The notes under the pieces are model-generated. The model did no database searches. It was not told the origin of the DNA and saw only the letters and a list, made by a program, of their open reading frames with translations. From Fistulifera solaris (lineage: Eukaryota; Bacillariophyta; Bacillariophyceae; Naviculales; Stauroneidaceae): a DNA stretch of 43,000 nt. The stretch spans positions 1-43,000 of the forward strand of contig AP026122.1 in assembly GCA_030295235.1 (NCBI GenBank), written 5' to 3'. Each line of letters starts with the position of its first letter. Position 1 is the stretch's first letter. Positions 1 to 11,841 of the stretch are shown here, in pieces. The translations under genes and the position numbers were made by a program.

Positions 1-100
1 CTAAAACATTAGGAATAAATTCATATAGAAAAGAACTTCGAACAATTAAGAACACACCTGCAGTAACCATCGTAGCAGCATGAATTAACGCAGATACAGG
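1..100. repeat. Terminal overlap, copy 1 (circular closure)
   Basis: The first ~100 bases are repeated at 42903-43000 and lie inside nad5. The copies differ only by small indels (near 44-47, 88-90 and 99). This is the normal sign of a circular or circularly permuted molecule that was not trimmed. The mismatches show the local error rate directly. One copy should be removed, giving a real length near 42.9 kb. Confidence 0.93.
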
Positions 101-843
101 AGTTGGCCCTTCCATGGCATCAGGTAACCAAGTATGTAGACCTAACTGAGCTGACTTACCAACAGCTCCTAAAAATAAGAAAACTCCAATAGCTGTTAAT
201 AAATTTACATCTAAATTTAAAAATTAATAACTTTATCTTTAAAACGGAGTTAGAACAGCAACACTTGCATAATCAATCGACTTATAATTAACGAAAATCA
301 AAAATTCCCATTAACAAACTAAAATCTCCGATACGATTTATCAACATTGCTTTTATAGCAGCCTTATTCGCTTGAATTCTAGTAAACCAAAATTAATTAA
401 TAAGTATGAGCACAAACCAACACCTTCCCAACCAACAAACATTTGCACAAAATTATCAGCTGTTACTAAAATAAGCATAAAGAAAGTGAATAAAGATAAG
501 TAAGACATGAAACGAGAAATATGAGGATCATGTGACATATATTCGGTAGAATATAAATGAACCAAAAATGAGATAAAAGTAACAACTACACACATAGAGG
601 CAGTCAAACTATCGAACATAAAACCCCAATCAATATTTAAAACTTCCGAACTAATCCAAGTAGTTAATTTTATATAAACAAAACAACCTGAAAACGCAAC
701 TTCATAAAACACAAAAGTGATAATAAAAGATAAAATAAACAACTTGTTGTTATTATAGCAGAACCCCAAGATCCTAAATATCTACCGAATAATCCAGCAA
801 GACAAGAACCGATAATAGATAAAAATACTAATAGTAAATACAT
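1..843 (-). CDS. nad5: NADH dehydrogenase subunit 5, N-terminal part (gene continues at 42902)
   Basis: Nad5 is an antiporter-like, proton-pumping membrane subunit of respiratory complex I. The ATG is at 843, just after trnS, and the protein opens with a hydrophobic helix. The conserved [13 protein letters not shown] and [13 protein letters not shown] segments follow, then [10 protein letters not shown] and NRIGD in other frames. Single-base indels near 770, 360 and 200-240 break the frame, but the family sequence continues across them. The gene runs off the window start and continues at 42902-41732, for a total of about 650 residues, the usual length. Confidence 0.95.
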
Positions 844-859
844 TTTTAATAATTAAACT

Positions 860-949
860 TAGAAAAGGTGGGATTCAGACCCACGATATAGAGAATTTCT
901 ATATAGAAATTTAGCAGATTTCCGCTATAAACCACTCAGCCACTTTTCC
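860..949 (-). tRNA. trnS(gct): tRNA-Ser(GCU)
   Basis: This is a class II tRNA with a long variable arm. The acceptor stem GGAAAAG/CTTTTCT has one G-T pair. The anticodon stem GAAAT/ATTTC encloses loop CTGCTAA, giving anticodon GCT. The T loop is a normal TTC-type loop. It sits between cob and nad5 and reads AGY codons. Confidence 0.93.
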
Positions 950-973
950 GATAAAATAAACATTTCTTTAAAA

Positions 974-2240
974 TTAAGACTTATGCCGAACTAATGCTGC
1001 CTCAATTTTACCAACTACTGGAATAATAACTAAGAAGAACATGAAGTAATAAACAGTAGCTACTTGAGAAACAAGTTTATAAGTATCTGTTACTGGTTTT
1101 GACCAGCAATAACTAAAATAACGAAATCAGCAAGGAATAACCAAAAAAATTTAAAAATAGGTCGATATGTTGTATTCCGAATTTCTGATGAATTAATGAA
1201 AGGTATTAAAAATAGCACAGCAATTGAACCAAACATAGCAATAATTCCTCCGGTTTTATGTGGAATACCTCGTAAAATTGCATAATAAGCTAAAAATACC
1301 ACTCTGGAACAACATGTCGTGGAGTTTCAAAAGGATCAGCTGGAATACAATTATCTGGATGGTTTAACACATTAGGGAAATAGAAAACAAAGGTAGCAAA
1401 AAACTAAAAACAAGATAAAGCAAATAAATCTTTAGAAGCATAATAAGGATAAAATGGAACATCATCTACTCCAGTATCAGATCCTATAGGACTATTTGAA
1501 CCTACTTTGTGAAGTAATGCTAAATGAATTAAAGTAAATCCAGCAATAAAGAATGGTAGTAAAAATGAATAACAAAAATCGATTCAGAGTTGGATTCTTA
1601 ATAGTATAACCTCCCATAACCATTCAACAATAGCACTACCAACAACTGGAATAACAGTAACCATACTTGTAATTACAGTTGCACCCCAAAACTCATTTGA
1701 CCCCATGGTAAAACATAACCGGTGAAAGCAGTTCCCATCATTAAAAGAATAAAATAACTCCAGAAACCCAAAGCCATTCACGTGGCTCCATATAAGAACC
1801 ATAATATAAACCTCTACAAATATGAGAATAAACAACTATAAAAACATAGAAGCACCATTCGCATGTACGTAACGAATTAACCAACCATTTTTATATCTCT
1901 CATTATATACTCAACACTACTAAACGCTAAATCAACATTTGGAGCGTAGTGCATTGATAAAAAATACCAGAAACCATTTGAATAACTAGACAAATACCAG
2001 CTAGAGAACCAAAACTCCAAGCATAAGTTAATGTAATTGGAGTTGGATAATGGATTATATGACTATCGATTAGTGCAAAAAATATGCTTTATTTAACCGT
2101 GGTAGATTAACGGGCAACAACGACTTAAGGCTAATTTGAAGTTGTAATAAAAGACTTGACAACGAAAAACTAGGTCGAACTATACCACTTGGTAGATTAA
2201 TTAACGGACTTGATGTAATACGATTATGTGAACTATTCAT
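974..2240 (-). CDS. cob: Cytochrome b
   Basis: Cytochrome b is the dihaem core of complex III. Recognisable blocks are [40 protein letters not shown], a PREW segment, the central haem region and a C-terminus ending [13 protein letters not shown]. At least five single-base indels split the frame; for example, an A is missing from an A run near 1096, and restoring it gives the expected tail. The ATG at 2240 lies 3 nt after trnMf. This start adds about 35 residues before the usual N-terminus, so initiation further in is possible. The total of about 420 codons is long for this family (about 380-390). Confidence 0.94.
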
Positions 2241-2243
2241 AAA

Positions 2244-2314
2244 TGTAAGAGATAAGAGTTGAACTTATATTTTCAGGGCATGAGCCTGACTGGTTACCGT
2301 TACCACACCCTTAC
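2244..2314 (-). tRNA. trnM(cat): tRNA-Met(CAU), probably the initiator
   Basis: Acceptor GTAAGGG/CTCTTAC, T arm ATAAG-TTCAACT-CTTAT and anticodon stem TCAGG/CCTGA around loop CTCATGC give anticodon CAT. Of the three CAT tRNAs here, this one looks most like mitochondrial initiator tRNAs in its unusual D region and TCAGG...CCTGA stem. That assignment is an inference. It ends 3 nt before the cob ATG and so probably also serves as a processing site. Confidence 0.88.
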
Positions 2315-2405
2315 AAAGGAAAAATGCATAGTGAGAATAGGATTATGCCAACAAGAAATTGAAAAATTCCAAGTATAGCAAAACCTACAAACTCAACTAT
2401 TTAAA

Positions 2406-3960
<1,555 letters not shown>

Positions 3961-4083
3961 ATTTCTTTAGTATAAACTTTGAAGTACCAGTTGATACTTG
4001 TTTAATTATTTTAACACTTATTAAATTAGTTGAAATAGAAATATCACAAATTATAAAATAGATAACCTCAAGAGGAAATACTA

Positions 4084-7000
4084 TTTCTTATTCGATCCTT
4101 CTTTTTTCTCTATAAGGGTTAAATTTTATTTATATTTATGTTCATATTAGTTCTAACTTTGCATTTACTAATTTATTTCATTTTTTAATTTTTATAAAAT
4201 ACTTGATTTTTCTAGATAGCTTTAACAATCTAACAAAGTTTAAGTTCCTTTTATAAATGGTAGTTAATGAAATTTATCTTTTTACCCCTTTTCAATCCCT
4301 ACCCTTTCTTTTTCCTCTATAAGGGTTAAATTTTATTTGTATTTTTATTCATCTTAATTTTAGCTTTGCAGAGATTAGCTTATCTCATTTTTTAATTTAC
4401 TAAAAGGAAAGTTTAGGTTTTGATTTTTATTAAAATTTTAATCATTTTGGAAATTTTGAATTATGTTTTTCTGTTTTGACCAATTCTTTTATTTATTTGC
4501 ATTTTAGTCTATTTTAGGTATTTTCCAATTTTTGGCCTAATGTTGATTGGTTTTCTTTTTCTTCTATAAGAATTGAATTTTATTTGTATTTTATTCATCT
4601 CAATTTTAGCTTTACAATTCTTAGCTTATTTTATTTTTTAACATGGCGTAGGATAAAACCCACATTTTGATTTTTGCCGCGATTTGAGCCTTTAATTTAT
4701 TGACTCAAATCCTGTAGATTTCATAATTTTGAATTCTTCTTTTTCCTTATTTTCATTTCCAATTTTGATATATTATTTAGCCAAAAATTAAATTGAATTA
4801 TGTTAACTTAATAGAAATAAGCATGAAATTGAAACATAGATGAGAATGTAATGGTTAAATAAAGATGTAAAAATTAATACTTTATGCATTTAATATATGT
4901 ATATTATATATATTTATGTTAATATCCTATGTTTTTATATTAAAGTTATTATATAACAACAGGAACAACTTCTAAAATAAGTGTGGGTTATAAATAATTT
5001 GATCTTTTCTTCTTAAAACTTTTTACTCAGTCGTTTCTTTTTATAGTATAGGAATATTAAATTTTAGTCATTTTAATTTTAACTTTACACTTATTATCCT
5101 ATATAATACCCTTTTTGTAAATGATTTTATGTATTGGGGATTCTTATGATTTAAACCTCTATAATTGATCTAGCTCTAACTTGTTAGCTTCTTTTTGTAG
5201 TGTACTTCCCTATATTCCCCCCCTTTTTTTTTTTTCAATTCCTACCCCTTCTTTTCCTCTATAAGGGTTAAATTTTATTTGTATTTTTATTCATCTTAAT
5301 TTTAGCTTTGCAGAGATTAGCTTATCTCATTTTTTTGAATTTACTAAAAAGGGAAAGTTTGGATTTTTGATTTTTTTATTAAAAAAATTTTAATCATTTT
5401 AGAAATTTTGAATTATGTTTTCTGTTTTGACCAATTCTTTTATTCATTTGCATTTTAGTCTATTTTAGGTATTTTCCAATTTTTGGCCTAATGTTGATTG
5501 GTTCTTCTTTTTCTTCTATAAGAATTGAATTTTATTTGTATTTTATTCATCTCAATTTTAGCTTTACAATTCTTAGCTTATTTTATTTTTAACATGGCGT
5601 AGGATAAAACCACATTTTGATTTTTGCCGCGATTTGGGCCTTTATTTATTGACTCCAAATCCTGTAGATTTCATAAATTTTGAATTCTTTTTCCTTATTT
5701 TCATTTCCAATTTTGATATATTATTTAGCCAAAAATTAAATTGAATTATGTTAACTTAATAGAAATAAGCATGAAATTGAAACATAGATGAGAATGTAAT
5801 AATTAAATAAAGATGTAAAAATTAATACTTTATACATTTAATATATATATATATTTATGTTAATACCCTATGTTTTTATATTAAAGTTATTATATAACAA
5901 TTTTAGTCATTTTAATTTTAACTTTACACTTATTATTCTATATAATACCCTTTTGGTAAATTACTTTATGTATTGGGATTCCTATGATTTAAACCTCTAG
6001 AATTGATCTAGCTCTAACTTGTTAGCTTCTTTTTGTAGTGTACTCCCTATATTCCCTTTTCAATTCCTACCCTTCTTTTCCTCTATGAGGGTTAAATTTT
6101 ATTTGTATTTTTATTCATCTTAATTTTAGCTTTGCAGAGATTAGCTTATCTCATTTTTTTAATTTACTAAAAGGAAAGTTTAGATTTTGATTTTTATTAA
6201 AATTTTAATCATTTTGGAAATTTTGAATTATGTTTTCTGTTTTGACCAATTCTTTTATTTATTTGTATTTTAGGCTATTTTATAGGTATTTTCCACTTTT
6301 TTAGCCTAATGCCGATTGGTTCTTCTTTTTCTTCTATAAGGATTGGATTTTATTTGTATTTTATTCATCTCAACTTTAGCTTTACAATTCTTAGCTTATT
6401 TTCTTTTTAACATGGCATTTAGGATAAAACCCATTTTGATTTTTGCCATGATTTGAGCCTTTAATTTATTGACTCAAATCCTGTAGATTTCATAATTTTG
6501 AATTCTTTTTTCCTTATTTTCGATGCCAATTTTGATATAGTATTTAGCCAAAAATTAAATTGAATTATGTTAACTTAATAGAAATAAGCATGAAATTGAA
6601 ACATAGATGAGAATGTAATAATTAAATAAAGATGTAAAAATTAATACTTTATGCATTTAATATATGTATATTATATATATTTATGTTAATATCCTATGTT
6701 TTTATATTAAAGTTATTATATAACAACAGGAACAACTTCTAAAATAAGTGTGGGTTATAAATAATTTGATCTTTTCTTCTTAAAACTTTTTACTCAGTCG
6801 TTTCTTTTTATAGTATAGGAATATTAAATTTTAGTCATTTTAATTTTAACTTTACACTTATTATCCTATATAATACCCTTTTTGTAAATGATTTTATGTA
6901 TTGGGATTCTTATGATTTAAACCTCTATAATTGATCTAGCTCTAACTTGTTAGCTTCTTTTGTAGTGTACTTCCCTATATTCCCCTTTTCAATTCCTACC

Positions 7001-7580
7001 CCTTCTTTTCCTCTATAAGGGTTAAATTTTATTTGTATTTTTATTCATCTTAATTTTAGCTTTGCAGAGATTAGCTTATCTCATTTTTTAATTTACTAAA
7101 AGGAAAGTTTAGATTTTGATTTTTATTAAAATTTTAATCATTTTGGAAATTTTGAATTATGTTTTCTGTTTTGACCAATTCTCTTATTTATTTGCGTTTT
7201 AGTCTATTTTAGGTATTTTCCACTTTTTGGCCTAATGTTGATTAGTTCTTCTTTTTCTTCTATAAGAATTGAATTTTATTTGTATTTTATTCATTTCAAT
7301 TTTAGCTTTACAATTCTTAGCTTATCTTATTTTTTAACATGGCGTAGGATAAAACCCACATTTTGATTTTTGCCGCGATTTGAGCTTTTAATTTATTGAC
7401 TCAAATCCTGTAGATTTCATAATTTTTGAATTCTTTCTTTTCCTTATTTTCATTTCCAATTTTGATAATAGTATTTAGCCAAAAATTAAATTGAATTATG
7501 TTAACTTAATAGAAATAAGCATGAAATTGAAACATAGATGAGAATGTAATGGTTAAATAAAGATGTAGAAAATTAATACT
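4084..7580. repeat. Left arm of a large inverted repeat array (direct ~0.82-0.94 kb units)
   Basis: This stretch has no genes. It holds about three and a half direct copies of an AT-rich unit, marked by a GGTTAAATTTTATTT motif at about 4326, 5266, 6089 and 7020 and a degenerate start near 4117. Spacing is about 940, 823 and 931 bp. The short unit lacks a ~118 bp segment. Each unit contains internal ~75-80 bp subrepeats, described separately. The copies are almost identical apart from A/T-run indels. The reverse complement of the same unit fills 7671-10078. No ORF, tRNA or rRNA signature was found here. Confidence 0.95.
4959..5077. repeat. Optional ~118 bp module in the repeat unit
   Basis: This segment runs from CAGGAACAACTTC through ACTCAGTCGTTTC to ATATTAAATTTTAG. 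It is present here, at about 6724-6837, and inverted at about 9058-9168 and 9890-9990. It is cleanly absent from the units at about 5898 and 8240, where TATATAACA joins ATTTTAGTC directly. The presence/absence pattern is not mirror-symmetric between the two arms. Confidence 0.85.
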
Positions 7581-7670
7581 TATAGGTTAAAATCTAGATG
7601 AACAAAGATAAAATTCAACATCTTAAAAACATATAAAATTGATAAATAGTTGAATTTTGAACCTTTGTAC
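7581..7670. other. Unique centre of the inverted repeat, with a 10-bp hairpin
   Basis: These ~90 bp occur once. They contain a perfect 10-bp inverted repeat, AAAATTCAAC (7610-7619) and GTTGAATTTT (7649-7658), with a 29-nt loop. Next to it, at 7662-7676, is a near-palindrome CCTTTGTACAAAAGG. The two arms are not centred on it: the right arm begins at a point matching about 7385 in the left arm, so 7386-7580 is left-arm sequence without an opposite partner. It could be a replication, recombination or promoter site, but nothing here proves which. Confidence 0.7.
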
Positions 7671-10078
7671 AAAAGGCTCAAATCATGACAAAAATCAAAA
7701 TGTGGGTTTTATCCTACGCCATGTTAAAAAATAAGATAAGCTAAGAATTGTAAAGCTAAAATTGAAATGAATAAAATACAAATAAAATTCAATTCTTATA
7801 GAAGAAAAAGAAGAACTAATCAACATTAGGCTAAAAAGTGGAAAATACCTAAAATAGACTAAAACGCAAATAAATAAGAGAATTGGTCAAAACAGAAAAA
7901 CATAATTCAAAATTTCCAAAATGATTAAAATTTTAATAAAAATCAAAATCTAAACTTTCCTTTTAGTAAATTAAAAAAATGAGATAAGCTAATCTCTGCA
8001 AAGCTAAAATTAAGATGAATAAAAATACAAATAAAATTTAACCCTTATGAGGGGAAAAAGAAGGGGGGGGTGAGATTGAAAAGGGGAATATAGGGAAGTA
8101 CACTACAAAAAGAAGCTAACAAGTTAGAGCTAGATCAATTCTAGAGGTTTAAATCATAGGAATCTCAATACATAAAGTCATTTACCAAAAGGGTATTATA
8201 TAGGATAATAAGTGTAAAGTTAAAATTAAAATGACTAAAATTGTTATATAATAACTTTAATATAAAAACATAGGGTATTAACATAAATATATATATTAAA
8301 TGTATAAAGTATTAATTTTTACATCTTTATTTAACCATTACATTCTCATCTATGTTTCAATTTCATGCTTATTTTTATTAAGTTAACATAATTCAATTTA
8401 ATTTTTGGCTAAATAATATATCAAAATTGGAAATGAAAATAAGGAAAAGAAGAATTCAAAATTTATGAAATCTACAGGATTTGAGTCAATAAATTAAAGG
8501 CTCAAATCATGGCAAAATCAAAATGTGGGTTTTAGCCTAATGTCATGTTAAAAAGAAAATAAGCTAAGAATTGTAAAGCTAAAGTTGAGATGAATAAAAT
8601 ACAAATAAAATCCAATCCTTATAGAAGAAAAGAAGAACCAATCGGCATTAGGCCAAAAAGTGGAAAATACCTAAAATAGACTAAAATGCAAATGAATAAA
8701 AGAATTGGTCAAAACAGAAAACATAATTCAAAATTTCCAAAATGATTAAAATTTTAATAAAAATCAAAATCTAAACTTTCCTTTTAGTAAATTAAAAAAA
8801 TGAGATAAGCTAATCTCTGCAAAGCTAAAATTAAGATGAATAAAAATACAAATAAAATTTAACCCTTATAGAGGAAAAGAAGGGTAGGAATTGAAAAAGG
8901 GGAATCTAAGGAAAAGAGTACACTACAAAAGAAGCTAACAAGTTAGAGCTAGATCAATTATAGAGGTTTAAATCATAGGAATCTCAATACATAAAGTCAT
9001 TTACCAAAAGGGTATTATATAGGATAATAAGTGTAAAGTTAAAATTAAAATGACTAAAATTTAATATTCTTATACTATACAAAAGAAACGACTGAGTAAA
9101 AAGTTTTAAGAAGAAAAGATCAAATTATTTATAATCCACACTTATTTTAGAAGTTGTTCCTGTTGTTATATAATAACTTTAATATAAAAACATAGGGTAT
9201 TAACATAAATATATATATTAAATGTATAAAGTATTAATTTTTACATCTTTATTTAACCATTACATTCTCATCTATGTTTCAATTTCATGCTTATTTTTAT
9301 TAAGTTAACATAATTCAATTTAATTTTTGGCTAAATAATATATCAAAATTGGAAATGAAAATAAGGAAAAGAAGAATTCAAAATTTATGAAATCTACAGG
9401 ATTTGAGTCAATAAATTAAAGGCTCAAATCATGGCAAAAATCAAAATGTGGGTTTTAGCCTAATGCCATGTTAAAAAGAAAATAAGCTAAGAATTGTAAA
9501 GCTAAAGTTGAGATGAATAAAATTCAAATAAATAAAAGAATTGGTCAAAACAGAAAACATAATTCAAAATTTCCAAAATGATTAAAATTTTAATAAAAAT
9601 CAAAATCTAAACTTTCCTTTTAGTAAATTAAAAAATGAGATAAGCTAATCTCTGCAAAGCTAAAATTAAGATGAATAAAAATACAAATAAAATTTAACCC
9701 TTATAGAGGAAAAAGAAGGGGTAGGAATTTAAAAGGGGAATATAGGAGTACACTACAAAAAGCTAACAAGTTAGAGCTAGATCAATTATAGAGGTTTAAA
9801 TCATAGGAATCTCAATACATAAAGTCATTTACCAAAAGGGTATTATATAGGATAATAAATGTAAAGTTAAAATTAAAATGACTAAAATTTAATATTTTTA
9901 TAATATAAAAAGAAACGACTGAGTAAAAAGTTTTAAGAAGAAAAGATCAAATTATTTATAGCCCACACTTATTTTAGAGTTGTTCCTGTTGTTATATAAT
10001 AGCTTTAATATAAAAACATATGGTATTAACATAAATAAAATATATATATATATATATTAAATGTATAAAGTATTAATT
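7671..10078. repeat. Right arm of the inverted repeat array
   Basis: This is the reverse complement of the unit in the left arm, about two and a half copies. The marker AAATAAAATTTAACC is at about 8030, 8860 and 9690. The first copy lacks the 118 bp module. The last copy has it but lacks a different ~115 bp part near 9525, where ATGAATAAAATTCAAATAAATAAAAG is joined internally. The arm stops at about 10078, 30 bp before the first plus-strand ORF. No genes are seen. Confidence 0.94.
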
Positions 10079-10107
10079 TAGAATTTTATTTAAACAAATC
10101 TATTAAA

Positions 10108-11067
10108 ATGCCAATTAAAAATAAAGAAAGAGAACTAGTTACTTCTTCTGAAAATTTGAAAAATTTACCTGATGAGAATCTGCTTTTTCTCCAAGTTCTA
10201 ATTTACAAATTAATGAAGAAAATCCAATAGATGTCTATACTTTGTCAACTAGAAATGATCTTAATTTTAGTTCTTTGTTTAAAAGTCAGACCAATGGTAC
10301 TGTCGATTTAACTGATGCTATATTTCCAAATTCTGCGCGACAAGTACGTTACAAATCTGAAGATGTGGATATTGAAAATTTAAAGACCCACACATTTGAA
10401 TTGTACCAGTTAAATTTAAAAAAAAAGGACAAAGTAACCAACTTGCTTTTCGTGATTTTACCGAAATTGAAAATTCATCTGAATTTAAGGATTCAGAACT
10501 TTTAGCCAAATATATGCCTTTAACACGAAGACACCTTATCTGCACATCACATATTAATTCTCACATTGACGTTTCTTTAATGAGTAATGAAGCTTTTTAA
10601 CATTAGCAGAGCATCAAGAATGTTGACTACCCAGAATTTTAGCATTTGTAAAAGTCGATGACTTATCTTTTACATCATTACTACGCTATCTTCGAGTGCT
10701 AGCAGATCCAACCTCTATTAACGAACTCGATATCTTTGTTGATTCAAAAGAGTATTTTAAAAAGCTCTTCTTAGTTGTTATACCATTTGTTTTTACATAT
10801 TTCGACTTTCGTAGCTTGTACATTATTTCAAGATAATAATGTGGATCCTAACCGATTAAAATATGCGGCGATTGCAATGACTTTAATTAAAATACTTCAT
10901 AATACTAACTTATCAGTAGGTATCGCGAAAACAGAAACTAATTACTTTTTAAAACTGTGCGAGAATCATTACAATTAAAATATTACATTCCTAAACTATC
11001 AGAGTATATGTTACCCAAGTTACCAGAGTTTTTAAAAACTAGTTTTAAAAAATGTCGCCTTTTGTAA
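10108..11067 (+). CDS. Unrecognised ORF A (~318 residues), frameshifted
   Basis: I do not recognise this protein. Reading across about five single-base breaks (near 10180, 10425, 10597, 10765 and 10965) gives one continuous, well-composed protein from ATG 10108 to TAA 11067. It is charged at the N-terminus, with GTVDLTDAIFPNSARQVRYK, MPLTRRHLICTSH and a middle part with LLRYLRVLADPTSINELDIFVD. One in-frame TGA falls between HQEC and LPRIL; read as Trp it keeps the frame open. The ORF starts 30 bp beyond the inverted repeat and overlaps ORF B by 16 bp. No polymerase, nuclease or transporter motif could be seen. It is a real gene by base composition and packing; its function is unknown. Confidence 0.6.
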
Positions 11068-11300
11068 AACGATCTTGTTTATTTGTTATACAATCGACTA
11101 GTCTTGCGATTTGTGGTTATGTGATTAATGAAAATTCAGAAAGCAATCTTTGCAACATTTCACAAAATAATACTCATCAGTTAAATCTAAGCTTTACTCA
11201 AAGTCGGAATGATTGGTTTGATAAATTTTTAGAAATTTTATTTTTAGTTTTTCTAATATCTAATGTTTATTTAAATTTGTTAATTCTACACAAATCATAA
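11052..11300 (+). CDS. Unrecognised ORF B, 82 residues, one C-terminal membrane helix
   Basis: This ORF is intact from ATG to TAA. It has a short hydrophobic start (SCLFVIQSTSLAICGYVI), a polar, Asn-rich middle and a strong C-terminal membrane helix (FLEILFLVFLISNVYLNLLIL) ending HKS. A small inner-membrane protein is the simplest reading. It overlaps the end of ORF A by 16 bp and is followed after 1 nt by ORF C, so the cluster looks co-transcribed. I could not match it to a known family. Confidence 0.6.
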   Translation: MSPFVKRSCLFVIQSTSLAICGYVINENSESNLCNISQNNTHQLNLSFTQSRNDWFDKFLEILFLVFLISNVYLNLLILHKS

Positions 11301-11301
11301 A

Positions 11302-11841
11302 ATGTCAACTAAAACAATTTTAAAGCCATTCTTTGAGCCAATAGAAATAATAATCAAAGAATTTTATCTACTTATACTAAATCTTACTCCTTCTTATGCA
11401 GTTATAACAAGGTTAATATTTATGAGTATTTTAGTTTCAAAAATTATTCTTGTTGTGCCAGGTTCTTCTCTAAAAATTCCTGTTCTTTATAATGCAGCGA
11501 GTCTTTATTTAAATGAAATAACAGAAATCTGGTCGGAATTTAAATCTTTCTTTTATTCTTTAATAACTTATTTTCAACAAAATTCTGCGTTATATCAAGA
11601 AAAAAGTTTGCTTGTAGTTGAAAATACTATGTATAAAGAATTATTAGATTCTTTAAAATTAGAAAATCATACACTAAATTTGGAATTGCGAACTATACAA
11701 GAAGCGAATGCGCAATACAAAGCTGAAAATTCATTGTTGTTGCAAGAATTATCTAGGTCAAAGACTATTAATCAATTCGATAACATTATAAGAATAGCGG
11801 GTTCTATTATCGGCGTTGCGAACATTTTACAAATTGTCTAA
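11302..11841 (+). CDS. Unrecognised ORF C, 179 residues, membrane helices plus coiled coil
   Basis: This ORF is intact. Residues about 15-60 hold two hydrophobic segments (IIIKEFYLLILNL and AVITRLIFMSILVSKIILVV). Residues about 95-155 are rich in Glu, Lys, Gln and Leu with heptad-like spacing (LLDSLKLENHTLNLELRTIQ, then ENSLLLQELSRS), so a coiled coil is likely. The end is again hydrophobic (IRIAGSIIGVANILQIV). This is the layout of a membrane-anchored structural or tethering protein; no enzyme motif is seen. Its last 26 bp overlap ORF D in another frame, so C and D could be one protein split by an indel. Confidence 0.62.
   Translation: MSTKTILKPFFEPIEIIIKEFYLLILNLTPSYAVITRLIFMSILVSKIILVVPGSSLKIPVLYNAASLYLNEITEIWSEFKSFFYSLITYFQQNSALYQEKSLLVVENTMYKELLDSLKLENHTLNLELRTIQEANAQYKAENSLLLQELSRSKTINQFDNIIRIAGSIIGVANILQIV

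Noticed and set aside
3961-4083. The spacer between trnQ and the repeat array was searched for a tRNA-like element or small gene.
   Set aside because: No T arm, acceptor stem or coding frame was found; it is plain AT-rich sequence, possibly carrying the promoter for the cox1 unit.
4084-10078. Regularly repeated units suggested a CRISPR-like array or a family of mobile elements.
   Set aside because: Units are ~0.8-0.9 kb, nearly identical throughout, with no short repeat/spacer pattern, no cas genes, no transposase and no target-site duplications visible. It is an organellar repeat array.
10318-10545. Minus-strand 75-codon open frame.
   Set aside because: It is antisense to ORF A, whose joined plus-strand frames give a longer and better-composed protein.
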